DNA of 57,185 nt from Acidobacteriota bacterium (GTDB taxonomy: Bacteria > Acidobacteriota > Polarisedimenticolia > JBFMGF01). The translations under genes were made by a program, and so were the position numbers. Shown here piece after piece: positions 25,468 through 34,694 of the stretch. The stretch covers positions 1 to 57,185 of the forward strand of contig JBFMGF010000065.1 of the NCBI GenBank assembly GCA_040752675.1. The letters run 5' to 3'. The notes beneath the pieces were generated by a model. The model was not told the origin of the DNA. It saw only the letters and a program-made list of their open reading frames with translations, and searched no databases. Within the stretch, counting starts at the first letter, position 1, and every line of letters starts with the position of its first letter.

Positions 25468-26643
25468 ATGATCTATCCAAGGAAGCTGTTTACAACATTT
25501 ATTCGGGAGATTCAATCCCGCAGAATTACTGTCTTGACCGGAATGAGGCAGACCGGAAAAACAACGCTGATGCGTTATGTCTTCGACCGTATCGGCGAGA
25601 AGAATAAGATCTTTCTAGATCTGGAAAATCCCCTAAACCAAAAAGCTTTTGAAGAAAAGAATTTCGACAATATTCTGCACAATCTCAGGGCATTCGGATT
25701 TGATCCGAAAAGAAAAGGATTTGTTTTTCTGGATGAAATTCAAGCAATGCCTGTCATTTCGAGGGCGATCAAATATCTGCATGATCATTATCAGATCAAA
25801 TTCTTTTTAACGGGGTCGAGCAGTTTTTATTTGAAAAATATTTTTCCGGAATCAATGGCGGGAAGAAAGATCATCTATGAGCTATTCCCCTTGGATTTTC
25901 AGGAATTCCTGGCATTCAAAGGGAATGAGAAGAAGTTTCTGGAAGATTTTTCCGGAAAGTCCAGGAATAAGAATCTGGTCTCCTGGGAGCTTCATAAAAA
26001 GCTTTATGATGAGTACCTGGAGTATGGAGGATTTCCGGGAGTCGTCATCGAAGAACAGAAGAAGAAAGAAGTCCTGGAGGATATCTTTAAATCTTTTTTT
26101 GAAAAGGATGTGAAAGCTCTTGCTGATTTTAAAGATATAAGCCGGCTGAGAGACCTCATCATTCTTTTGGCTAACAGAGCAGGTTCCAAGCTGGAAGTCA
26201 GCAAAGTAGCGAGTGAGATAGGAGTGTCCAGGGAAACCATCTATTCCTACCTGAGCTTTTTAGAAAAAACCTATTTCATTTTCTTAGTCGCCCCATTTTC
26301 AAGAAGCCTGAATGGAGAAGTGCGGGGCGCTAAAAAGGTCTATCTTTCCGATGTCGGGCTTCTGAACTATTTAGGGAAAATCTCAGAGGGAATGCTTCTT
26401 GAGAACGCCATCTTTCAAAATTTAAGAATCTATGGAAAAGTTAATTACTATGAAAAATATAGGGGGCCTGAAATTGATTTTATCCTGGACGGCCGAGTTG
26501 CTTTTGAAGTGAAACTGCATGGAGATACAAGAGATATTAAAAGGCTTCAAAAAACAGCAGAAAGCTTGAAGATAAAGGAATCTTATCTGATTACAAAAAG
26601 CTATCTGGAGCATCCGAAGGTGATATTGGCTTTAGATGTGTAA
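25468..26643 (+). CDS. AAA (AAA_14) ATPase with DUF4143 domain
   Basis: A 391-residue P-loop ATPase of a family widespread in archaea and anaerobic bacteria, function not established. Walker A is GMRQTGKTT (25-33), Walker B is GFVFLDEIQ (about 88-96), sensor-like LTGSSSFYL follows, then PLDFQEFLAF. Residues about 200-370 form DUF4143, with a winged-helix-like piece (SKVASEIGVSRETIYSYLSFLE) and a nuclease-like tail (GPEIDFILDG...AFEVKL). It is noticeably richer in A+T than the sugar genes on either side and has its own promoter, so it looks inserted. Confidence 0.88.
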   Translation: MIYPRKLFTTFIREIQSRRITVLTGMRQTGKTTLMRYVFDRIGEKNKIFLDLENPLNQKAFEEKNFDNILHNLRAFGFDPKRKGFVFLDEIQAMPVISRAIKYLHDHYQIKFFLTGSSSFYLKNIFPESMAGRKIIYELFPLDFQEFLAFKGNEKKFLEDFSGKSRNKNLVSWELHKKLYDEYLEYGGFPGVVIEEQKKKEVLEDIFKSFFEKDVKALADFKDISRLRDLIILLANRAGSKLEVSKVASEIGVSRETIYSYLSFLEKTYFIFLVAPFSRSLNGEVRGAKKVYLSDVGLLNYLGKISEGMLLENAIFQNLRIYGKVNYYEKYRGPEIDFILDGRVAFEVKLHGDTRDIKRLQKTAESLKIKESYLITKSYLEHPKVILALDV

Positions 26644-26655
26644 TGGAAAAAGCTA

Positions 26656-26661
26656 TATAAT
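26656..26661 (+). promoter_or_regulatory. Possible -10 box before the O-antigen ligase-like gene
   Basis: A TATAAT within AGCTATATAATTTTC lies 34 bases before the ATG at 26696. No good -35 is found at 16-18 bases. Confidence 0.3.
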
Positions 26662-26695
26662 TTTCTACTTTTGGGATGATGCAGAATAGAAGGTC

Positions 26696-28429
26696 ATGAG
26701 AAAAGGCGAGCGGATATTCAACAGAATAATAGAGTACGGAATCATTTTCCTCATCATCTTCACGCCCCTGGCTTTCGGGAGCGTCGAGGTCTGGGCGACC
26801 GAAGTGATGAAGATGACCATTTTCCTCATTGCCGCCGCCTGGCTTCTCAAGAAGATCTGGTTTGCTGAGAAAAAGGGATCACCACAGATGGCCGGGGAGG
26901 CTGGAACAAAGCAGTCCGATCAGGGAGAAGATTCGCAACGTCAAGAAGGAAGAGCAGTCTTATCGCAGGACAAAGGGGGAAATAGCTTCCATATGGGGAG
27001 AAGAAAGTGGACGCGGACAGGGCTGGAGATTCCCGCTTTAATATTCGTGGTTTTCATCCTGCTTCAACTCATCCCCTTGCCCCCCTCCTTGCTGAAAGTC
27101 GTCTCGCCCCACTCCTATCAACTCAACAAGATGACCCTCCCGGGATATGACACGCCGGAAGGAGTGGACTATAACAAGATGGATGAGTGGCTCCTCAAAC
27201 AGGAGAAAGACCTGCCGGAGGAGTTGCGGGAGATCATTCTCAAGGAGGGCGCCGAGAGAAGGCATCCTGCCTTTAATATCAAAGGCTCGAACTTCAGGAC
27301 TCTTTCGGTTTATTCCTATCTCACGAGAGAGCACTTGATCCTTCTGCTGGCTTATCTATCCATTTTCTTCATTATCATCGATCATTATAGAACCAGGGAG
27401 AAAGTCTATCGCCTTCTTCTCATCATCATCGTGTCAGGACTTCTCATTGCCTCTTTCGGGATTATCCAGAAGCTTACCTGGAATGGGAAGATCTACTGGC
27501 TCAGGAGCGCCGGAGAAGGAGTTTCGCCTTTCGGTCCTTTTGTAAACCGCGATCATTTTGCTGGATACATGGAGCTCATCGTTCCCTTGGCCTTCGGCCT
27601 CTTCTTTACCCTCATCTCAAGGAAGATCGAAACGGAAGAGGGAAAAGTGAAGTGGAAGATCGACATGGGGAGGGATGGCTGGAACATCACTGAAGTCGAA
27701 GAGTTTTCCATTCAAAAAGCTTTCACGCTGGGGTTTCTTCTTGCTATCACCATCGCTTCCATCTTCATGTCCCTGTCGCGGGGAGGTCTCGTTGCAACAA
27801 GCATCACTTTCATCCTGTTTGCTGCGCTCCTTTTCATCGGAAAGAGAAAGAGCATGATGGAGATAATTACAATGGCATCCGTGCTTGGGGTCTCCTTCAT
27901 TGTACTCATCACGATCGGTCTGACTCCTGTGAAGGAGAGAATAGAAACTCTCACCGGTTTCTCCATCGAGTCGGCTTTCTTCAAAGGCAGGATGGCTGTA
28001 TGGAAGCATACACTTGAGCTTATCAGAGATTTTCCCCTTTTTGGCAGCGGGCTGGGAACATTCCGTCAGGCCTTCCTGAGTTACTATCCAAGTGGCTCCG
28101 CCAGCGTCTGGAATCAGACTCATAATGATTACCTTCAACTTCTGTCCGAGGTGGGAATTGTTGGATTTTTGATTTTCCTTGTCGGACTGTTCCTCTTTTT
28201 CATAAAGTATTATCGGAAAGCCGTCTTTGAACGGAGCAATGCTGACCGGTACATCAACCTTGGCCTTGCCATGGCTATCTTCTCTATGGGTCTCCATTCC
28301 TTTGTGGACTTCAATCTTCAAATTCCCTCCAATGGATTTCTCTTCGTTGTCCTGATGGCGTTGCTTATTGCCAGCAAGCTCTGGACTCAAGAAAGAGCGG
28401 CGGATTCTATCATCACGAGCACTCTATGA
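26696..28429 (+). CDS. O-antigen ligase/polymerase-type membrane protein (Wzy/WaaL family)
   Basis: A polytopic inner-membrane protein of 577 residues with about ten helices. The family region holds SPFGPFVNRDHFAGYMELI and, in the large periplasmic loop, GSGLGTFRQAF...WNQTHNDYLQLLSEVG, with the His and Arg typical of WaaL/Wzy enzymes. Such proteins join or polymerise lipid-linked glycans in the periplasm. A hydrophilic insert (residues about 60-105) separates the first two helix pairs. Its stop overlaps the next start (ATGA), so it is coupled to the TPR protein. Confidence 0.85.
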   Translation: MRKGERIFNRIIEYGIIFLIIFTPLAFGSVEVWATEVMKMTIFLIAAAWLLKKIWFAEKKGSPQMAGEAGTKQSDQGEDSQRQEGRAVLSQDKGGNSFHMGRRKWTRTGLEIPALIFVVFILLQLIPLPPSLLKVVSPHSYQLNKMTLPGYDTPEGVDYNKMDEWLLKQEKDLPEELREIILKEGAERRHPAFNIKGSNFRTLSVYSYLTREHLILLLAYLSIFFIIIDHYRTREKVYRLLLIIIVSGLLIASFGIIQKLTWNGKIYWLRSAGEGVSPFGPFVNRDHFAGYMELIVPLAFGLFFTLISRKIETEEGKVKWKIDMGRDGWNITEVEEFSIQKAFTLGFLLAITIASIFMSLSRGGLVATSITFILFAALLFIGKRKSMMEIITMASVLGVSFIVLITIGLTPVKERIETLTGFSIESAFFKGRMAVWKHTLELIRDFPLFGSGLGTFRQAFLSYYPSGSASVWNQTHNDYLQLLSEVGIVGFLIFLVGLFLFFIKYYRKAVFERSNADRYINLGLAMAIFSMGLHSFVDFNLQIPSNGFLFVVLMALLIASKLWTQERAADSIITSTL

Positions 28430-29664
28430 AGCGAAGATTCATTGCAAGCATCATTGTCATAGCTATCTTAATGGTTTTTATCTATCACGGCGGAAGAAAG
28501 ATTGCCTATGACCTGTTTCTGAACATCGGCATTAAACTTGAAGAGAAGGGAGAAATTTCAGGAGCAATCAACGCACTCGAACGAGCGGCGGCCTTCCTCC
28601 GTTCCCAGTCATCTATTTATGCAAGGATAGGAGATGTTGGCATCAGAGAGTACGATGCCATTTTGGTAAAGGGGAAAGATAGCCAACTCGGAAAGGAAGG
28701 TTCTCTGGATATCTCCGTCCGGAATTTCATGAAATCCTTGAGATATAATCCACAGAATCCCTGGGCCTGGTCGGGCCTCTCAGAATATTTTGAGAGGAAA
28801 TCTTACCTGGTAGCTAAACCGGACGTCATCAATATAAGCAAGCTCCAATATGGTGATTTTGGAAAGCTCGATTATGAAGACTGGATGGCTATTTTCTCCG
28901 CAAAGAAGGCGTTGCAGTTGGAGCCAAACAATTACTTCTACCATGATCTGATCGGCTTTATTTACCAGGAGAACGAGTTAAGAGAAAGAGCAATGGGCGA
29001 GTATGAGAAATCTCTGGAGCTTCTGCCTGAAATTAGCAAGCACTTCTTTACTCCGGTAGGACTGATGCCAGACGATATGAGGGACGCCATCATCAGAGGC
29101 ATGCGCAAAGCGTTAGAGACCAATGAAGCTATACCCTTGCAGATGATGCACGAGCACCTGGCTTATTTTTTGAAAAAGCATAAAAATTATGAAGAGGCGC
29201 GCCATCATTTTGAAAAAGCGCTTGAACTCTCGGATACAGAGATGCTCAGAGGGAATGACATGTTGGAGATTGGAACGATCGACTATTTTCTGAAGGATTA
29301 TGACAAGGCTCTGGATGCCCTTCAGAAATCCGTTTTCTTCACCCCGCGGGAAGCACGTGCTTTCTTCTTCATGGGACAGATCCATAAAGAGAAGGGGAAC
29401 GGAGAGAAAGCATTAGAAAACTTTAGAAAAGCGGTTCTCTTCAATCCCAAAGAGTATCAATTCGCTATCGTCTATGCAGAAGAATGTTTCCGGGCGGGCA
29501 ATCCCGTTGAAGCAGAGCGCTATTTTCAGAAAGCCCTGAAACTGAATCCTGAGCGCTCGGAAGCCCACCTTGGCCTCATTGAGCTTTACAGAACATATGG
29601 ATATCCTGAAAAAGCAGCTAAAGTTGCTGAAAAGCTTCAGGCCCTGGAAAAGGCTCATGAGTAA
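28426..29664 (+). CDS. Membrane-anchored TPR repeat protein
   Basis: A 412-residue protein with one N-terminal helix (IASIIVIAILMVFIYH) and several tetratricopeptide repeats, for example NYEEARHHFEKALELS, DYDKALDALQKSVFF, NGEKALENFRKAVLF and NPVEAERYFQKALKLN. The repeats should face the periplasm. Such proteins accompany O-antigen ligase-like enzymes in exopolysaccharide loci and may scaffold the export complex. Translation is coupled to the preceding gene by a four-base overlap. Confidence 0.82.
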   Translation: MKRRFIASIIVIAILMVFIYHGGRKIAYDLFLNIGIKLEEKGEISGAINALERAAAFLRSQSSIYARIGDVGIREYDAILVKGKDSQLGKEGSLDISVRNFMKSLRYNPQNPWAWSGLSEYFERKSYLVAKPDVINISKLQYGDFGKLDYEDWMAIFSAKKALQLEPNNYFYHDLIGFIYQENELRERAMGEYEKSLELLPEISKHFFTPVGLMPDDMRDAIIRGMRKALETNEAIPLQMMHEHLAYFLKKHKNYEEARHHFEKALELSDTEMLRGNDMLEIGTIDYFLKDYDKALDALQKSVFFTPREARAFFFMGQIHKEKGNGEKALENFRKAVLFNPKEYQFAIVYAEECFRAGNPVEAERYFQKALKLNPERSEAHLGLIELYRTYGYPEKAAKVAEKLQALEKAHE

Positions 29665-29728
29665 TAATGTCTATTCGCGATGAGTGTGCTGCCAACAGAA
29701 AATCCCCTGACATTCTAAGAGATCACCA

Positions 29729-31261
29729 GTGATAGAAACAGGCCTTCAAAAACGACGCCTCATCATAAATGCCATTATGCAGATGACCCAGGTTATTGTT
29801 AATGGTTGCGTTCTTTTCATCCTCTATCGTTTTCTCATCCATGCGTTAGGTTTTGAGCAGCTAGGAATCTGGTCCATCGTTACCGCAACGACCTCCATCG
29901 CAAACGTTGCCAATCTGGGGCTCTTTGCAAGCAACGTCAAGTTTGTCGCAAAATATTTTGCGCGTGGAGAGGAGAAAATCATCCATCAAGTCATCCAGAC
30001 ATCCACAGTTTCCATCGGCGTATTCATCGGCCTCATTTTATTGATAGCATTTCCACTTGCCTATTGGCTCCTGGGCTTATTGGTTCCGACGGCGAACCTG
30101 GGGGATGCGCTTGCTATCCTTCCCTACACATTGCTCTCTCTCTGGATCGTTGCAGTTTCAAGTACATTTCAGGCTAGCCTCGATGGCTTTCAACGTTACG
30201 ATCTGCGGAATGCCATCCTCATCATAAGCTCTCTCATCTATCTCTTCCTCTCGTTCATCATGGTTCCTATATACGGTCTGATGGGATTAGCTTATTCCCA
30301 GGTCATTCAGGCGTTCATTCTCATGGCCGGGAGCTGGTATTTGCTCAAAAGGAGACTTCCCCATCTTCCGATTATCTCTTACCACTGGGATCAGGGTATG
30401 TTCAAGGAGATGGTCGGGTACGGTATCAAGTTCCAGGCCTATCCCATCGGACACATGGTCTTCGAATTTACATCCAAAGCTCTGGTTACTAAGTTTGGCG
30501 GCCTCACCATGGTGGCTCTCTATGAAATGGCAGCCCGGATGCTCTGGCAACTCAGGACGCTTCTCGTTTCTGCCAATCAGGTCATCGTGCCATCCATCGC
30601 CAATTTGCAAGAGAAGAATCCGAACCTCATCCAGAAAGTTTATCGAGATACCTATCAGCTGATGCTTTTCATTGCGCTTCCGTTCTATTCCATGATCATG
30701 GCTCTTACACCACTGATCTCTTTGATATGGATCGGCCATTACGAAACTCTCTTCGTCCTATTCTCTCTCCTTCTGGCAATAGGCCTGTTCATCAACACCT
30801 TGAGTGTTCCAGCATACTTTTCTTATCTGGGCATCGGTGATCTCAAGTGGAATGTGCTGGGACATATTGCCATGGTGCTTCTGAACGCTATTCTGGGGAT
30901 GAGCATCGGATACCTTTTTGGAGGAGCATGGGTGGTTGGTATGAGCGTTGTGGCTACAGTCGCGGGGAGTCTGATGATTGCCGTTTCATTCTTCTATCGG
31001 TATAAGCTCCCGTTTTCCGAGATCTTTCCCAGGGAGAATATCGGTCTGGCTGCAGCTTGTCTTCTCGCAATAGTCTCGTCTCTCTATATCCATCATCAAT
31101 TTTATCCGCGCGTTGGGGCTATCGTCTTGCCGAGTATTGCTATTCTGGTATTTGCCGCGATCATCATCGTGCCTCTCTGGGGTCATCCGATGCGGAAGCG
31201 GATCATTGGGTGGATAAGCGGCGAACTCTGGAATAAAAAGGTTATCATCTCTGAGGAATAG
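29729..31261 (+). CDS. Polysaccharide flippase (Wzx/MATE-like)
   Basis: A 510-residue inner-membrane protein with about 14 helices of the oligosaccharide-lipid flippase superfamily. It should move undecaprenyl-linked repeat units to the periplasmic face. Typical features are the N-terminal amphipathic helix followed by LGFEQLGIWSIVTA and the central GYGIKFQAYPIG and FTSKALVTKFGGL blocks. The start is GTG with a weak ribosome site. It ends 14 bases from the convergent bidomain oxidoreductase gene; a 12-base palindrome, GAGAATATTCTC, covers the junction. Confidence 0.85.
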   Translation: MIETGLQKRRLIINAIMQMTQVIVNGCVLFILYRFLIHALGFEQLGIWSIVTATTSIANVANLGLFASNVKFVAKYFARGEEKIIHQVIQTSTVSIGVFIGLILLIAFPLAYWLLGLLVPTANLGDALAILPYTLLSLWIVAVSSTFQASLDGFQRYDLRNAILIISSLIYLFLSFIMVPIYGLMGLAYSQVIQAFILMAGSWYLLKRRLPHLPIISYHWDQGMFKEMVGYGIKFQAYPIGHMVFEFTSKALVTKFGGLTMVALYEMAARMLWQLRTLLVSANQVIVPSIANLQEKNPNLIQKVYRDTYQLMLFIALPFYSMIMALTPLISLIWIGHYETLFVLFSLLLAIGLFINTLSVPAYFSYLGIGDLKWNVLGHIAMVLLNAILGMSIGYLFGGAWVVGMSVVATVAGSLMIAVSFFYRYKLPFSEIFPRENIGLAAACLLAIVSSLYIHHQFYPRVGAIVLPSIAILVFAAIIIVPLWGHPMRKRIIGWISGELWNKKVIISEE

Positions 31262-31275
31262 AGAATATTCTCATG

Positions 31276-33501
31276 TTATTTCTGGACAGGGGAATCTTCT
31301 GCCAGTCCTCGCACTGGAAAAGGCGCTCCCTCACGCAGAGATTTTTCCACGGCAAAAGTTGTAAGGGTAGTTGAGATATACTCTTCCAGTGGGATGGGTT
31401 GAGTTTTTTTCTCTTTGATGGCTTCGATCAATACTTGGATTTCCTTGCGATGTCCCCGATCAACACTCAGCAAGTTCTTGAGGATTTTCTTTCTGCCGCC
31501 GGACATGTGTAAAGCCTTCTTGAAATTTTCGATAACACCAACGGAACCGCCACCAAAGATCTCGACTCTCTCTCTGGGGTATCTCTTGTCTCCGGATGCA
31601 ACATAGAGAATAGAGGCTATAGAGCCATTGGCCATTTTTATAGAGATGGAGACGTTATCGCTTTCTTTATAACCCTGGCAGCGTAAGGTTTCAGCATATA
31701 CAGTCGAAGCAACGGAATCAGTGAAATATTGAATGAGATCGATGAAATGGCAGACTTCACCTATGATCCTCCCCGCGCCATCCTCCGGATCATGGACCCA
31801 GTGATTGGCTGCGGCAAAACCGGCATTCACCGTGCAGTGAATGGACAGTGGTTCGTTTAGGTTCCGGAACTTCTCCTTGAGCCAGATGGAGAAGGGGGAG
31901 AATCTGCGATTGAAACCGACCATGACGATAGGCGCAGGCCCTCCGGAACTAATGGCGCGGTAAGCCGTGATGATTCCCTGGAGCTGTTCTTCATTGATGC
32001 AAAGCGGTTTTTCCGTAAAAACATTTTTACCCGCTTTCAGGGCTTCGGAAACGAAGTGGGCATGAGCACCATGTCGTGTCAGGACAAATATCAGATGGAC
32101 CTCTTCATCCTTTAGAAGATCCTTGTAATCCGTTGTGAAATAGTCAAAATGGAATTTTTTAGCAGTGTGTTGCCCTTTGATGCCAGTAGCCTCAGCGATT
32201 CCTCTGAGATGAACATCTTTGAGAGATTTGAGATTCGGAAGGACCGTGCCTGTTGCAAAGAGACCGGCTCCTATCAATCCAACGTTGACAGAGGGTTTAT
32301 ATGGAGAAGAAGACGAAGCGATCTCTTTCCCGGCAGTTTTCTGAATAAAGGTGACCTTGAATCTATCCGGTAGAATTTCTTTTTGAGGATATTCAAGAAC
32401 GACACCCATGAAAGGTTCTTTGCCTTTCAGAATAAGGTCGTAAGCCTCAAGAGCCCTGTCAATGGAAAAGCGATGGCTGAGGAGGGATCTAACAGAGACA
32501 CCACCGCTGGCGATCTGGGCGATGAACTCCTCCATGTTCCGCTTTGCGGTCCAGCGGACATAAGAATAGGGATAATCCCTGTTCTTGTCGATGTATAAGG
32601 GATCGAAGACACCAGGCCCCCACGCCCGGGACACGACCAGCTCAAGCTCCTTTTCAAAAAAAACTTTCCTTGGAATGTCGAGCCCAACGAGCCCCGCTGC
32701 AATGATCCTGGCCCTCTCCCTGGCGATTTCGGAGGCAAGCTCCAGAGGTTCATTGCTTTCTGTGGCTGCCATGATGATGATGGAATCGAAACCCTGAGGA
32801 GCAAAATCCCGCGCAGCGCTGAAAATGTCTCCCTTGCCGGATACGAACCCTTTTTCAGCGCCGCTGGCGATGGATCTTTTCACTTTTTCTTCCGAAATGT
32901 CGATCGCGAAGACATGGCAGCCAGCCGATCGCAAGATCTGTACGGTGATCTGGCCGAGAAGACCAAGGCCTATGACGGCGACCCTATCTCCCAGAGAAGA
33001 ATTGGCAAGGCGAACGGCCTGAAGCGCTATCCCGCCCAGGGCCACAAAGGATCCGCTTTCGAAATCGACATCATCCGGAAGCTTCACACAGAGGTTTTCG
33101 GGGATACAGACAATTTCCGCGTGAGAGGCGAATTCACTTCCGGCACAGGCTACCCGATCCCCCTTCGAAAAACCTTCCACCTCTGCTCCTGCTTCCAGAA
33201 CAACTCCAGCGCTCGAGTAGCCTAGTGGAACCGGATTATCAAGCCTGGCCATCGCTGCCTTGTAAGTCTCCAGGATGCCTTCAATCTGAGCCATGGCGAT
33301 CACCTTCTTGACGAGATCGGGTCTTGCCATCGCTTTCCCCAAGAGACTCTTCTTGGCCATTTCGAGAATGTTTTTCTCAGTTCCCACAGAGACTAGGGAA
33401 AAGAGATTCTGGATTAGCAAACATCCCTTCTTTAAAGCCGGTGGGGGAACATCCACCAGCTGGAGCTCTCCTGTTTTATAATTCTGGATAACCTGTTTCA
33501 T
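31276..33501 (-). CDS. Bidomain oxidoreductase: zinc-dehydrogenase-like plus Gfo/Idh/MocA
   Basis: A 741-residue fusion. Residues about 1-380 form a medium-chain dehydrogenase (KGDRVACAG, RVAVIGLGLLGQI). Residues about 400-740 form a Gfo/Idh/MocA oxidoreductase (VGLIGAGLFATGTVLPNL, NVFTEKPLC with the catalytic Lys, and the His-containing GEVCHFIDLIQY). This architecture is known from polysaccharide gene clusters, often beside lyases, with an undetermined sugar substrate. ATG 33501 was chosen as it begins the domain (MKQVIQNYKTGEL) and leaves 20 bases after the upstream stop; the frame is open to 33567 but would overlap the glycosyltransferase gene. Confidence 0.85.
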   Translation of the reverse strand: MKQVIQNYKTGELQLVDVPPPALKKGCLLIQNLFSLVSVGTEKNILEMAKKSLLGKAMARPDLVKKVIAMAQIEGILETYKAAMARLDNPVPLGYSSAGVVLEAGAEVEGFSKGDRVACAGSEFASHAEIVCIPENLCVKLPDDVDFESGSFVALGGIALQAVRLANSSLGDRVAVIGLGLLGQITVQILRSAGCHVFAIDISEEKVKRSIASGAEKGFVSGKGDIFSAARDFAPQGFDSIIIMAATESNEPLELASEIARERARIIAAGLVGLDIPRKVFFEKELELVVSRAWGPGVFDPLYIDKNRDYPYSYVRWTAKRNMEEFIAQIASGGVSVRSLLSHRFSIDRALEAYDLILKGKEPFMGVVLEYPQKEILPDRFKVTFIQKTAGKEIASSSSPYKPSVNVGLIGAGLFATGTVLPNLKSLKDVHLRGIAEATGIKGQHTAKKFHFDYFTTDYKDLLKDEEVHLIFVLTRHGAHAHFVSEALKAGKNVFTEKPLCINEEQLQGIITAYRAISSGGPAPIVMVGFNRRFSPFSIWLKEKFRNLNEPLSIHCTVNAGFAAANHWVHDPEDGAGRIIGEVCHFIDLIQYFTDSVASTVYAETLRCQGYKESDNVSISIKMANGSIASILYVASGDKRYPRERVEIFGGGSVGVIENFKKALHMSGGRKKILKNLLSVDRGHRKEIQVLIEAIKEKKTQPIPLEEYISTTLTTFAVEKSLREGAPFPVRGLAEDSPVQK

Positions 33502-33521
33502 TCGTTTTTCCAACCTCTTGC

Positions 33522-34694
33522 TTATTTCATAGCAGTTTGCACGGCACGGATGAAGGACTGCGCCCATTTTTCCGGTGTATGGTTTTCTATCATTAGCAAA
33601 GATTCACTTCCCATCCGTTCTCTTAATTTGGCATCTTCAGTCAGTTTTTTCAACGCATCGTATAACGCTTCTGAATTTCCTGCTGGAATGACGAAACCAT
33701 TGACGCCATCCTGGACCAGGTCATAAGTGACACCAGCAGCATCCGTTGAGATGATGGGGATTCCAAAGGCCATCGCTTCATTGACGACCAATCCCCATGG
33801 TTCTGAAAGAGAAGGCAAAACGAATATATCCGCAGCAGTGTAATATTCAGGTAATTGTTCTTTCTGCACAAATCCTTCAAAGAAAACATTGTCTATCTTC
33901 TTGGCCTTGCAGTAAGCTTCGTATTTGTTTTTTTCGGGACCATCACCCAGCAGGACCAGTCCAATCTCTTTGTTTTGCTCCTGTAATCTTTTAAAAGCTT
34001 CCAGAAGAAAATCAATACCTTTCACAGGAACAAAACGGCCCGAGAAAAGAATCGTTATCTGGGGATATCCTTTATGCCTTTTGATTTCTTTCTTGCTTCC
34101 TCTTAGTCTGAGATATTGCTCATGAAAGTAATCATGCTCAGCAGGAAAAGGAGATATTACAATCTTATCTTGAGGAGCGCCCAGGTGCTGGAAATAGTTA
34201 GCGGCTGCACTCCCGGCCGGGGCAAAGGCATGGCAGTTTCTGAAAAAATATCTCTTCATTTTCTCCAAGAGAGGATTGTTGGTCCTTGCATCTCTTAGAG
34301 TGCTTTCTCCAAACAGTAGGATTTTGGATCTCCATAGATTTGCAAAGAATAGAGCGATCCAGTTAGCAGGTTGGTCCCATCCTCCAATAGCCAGCAAATC
34401 ATATCTTTTTTTCAGCAGGTGGAACGGCAAGCCGGGGTTGATATGAATGGTTCTTTCATTTTTAAAATTGAAATGCAGTCCCTTTAAGATTTTATAGTTA
34501 AAAGCAATCTCTTCCCTGTACACAGTCCATTTTCTGTTCTTTTCTTTTTCTGCGAAGAAGAAGACGTCAAGCTCGATCAGATCGGATGCAGCAACGCTGT
34601 TAAAACAGGGGATCCTGTATGGAGAGATAATATTGGTCAGCAAGGCTACTTTCAGTTTCCTGCTAAGATCGCGGTTCTTTTCTCGATTGTTCAT
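33522..34694 (-). CDS. Glycosyltransferase family 4
   Basis: A GT-B fold retaining glycosyltransferase of 390 residues. The C-terminal half shows ILFSGRFVPVKGIDFLLEAF, LLGDGPEK, FEGFVQKEQLPEYY, and the donor-binding PSLSEPWGLVVNEAMAFG. ATG 34694 overlaps the preceding stop as ATGA, which fixes the start better than 34715. It is the third gene of a four-gene minus-strand operon. Donor and acceptor sugars are unknown. Confidence 0.88.
   Translation of the reverse strand: MNNREKNRDLSRKLKVALLTNIISPYRIPCFNSVAASDLIELDVFFFAEKEKNRKWTVYREEIAFNYKILKGLHFNFKNERTIHINPGLPFHLLKKRYDLLAIGGWDQPANWIALFFANLWRSKILLFGESTLRDARTNNPLLEKMKRYFFRNCHAFAPAGSAAANYFQHLGAPQDKIVISPFPAEHDYFHEQYLRLRGSKKEIKRHKGYPQITILFSGRFVPVKGIDFLLEAFKRLQEQNKEIGLVLLGDGPEKNKYEAYCKAKKIDNVFFEGFVQKEQLPEYYTAADIFVLPSLSEPWGLVVNEAMAFGIPIISTDAAGVTYDLVQDGVNGFVIPAGNSEALYDALKKLTEDAKLRERMGSESLLMIENHTPEKWAQSFIRAVQTAMK

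Noticed and set aside
26004-26240. Toxin-antitoxin pair suspected at the AAA/DUF4143 gene
   Set aside because: No small partner gene lies on either side of the ATPase in either strand, and the 52 bases after it hold only the next promoter region.
31261-31272. Palindrome GAGAATATTCTC between convergent genes as a terminator
   Set aside because: It has no loop and no T-run, so it does not fit an intrinsic terminator; it is only noted with the flippase gene.
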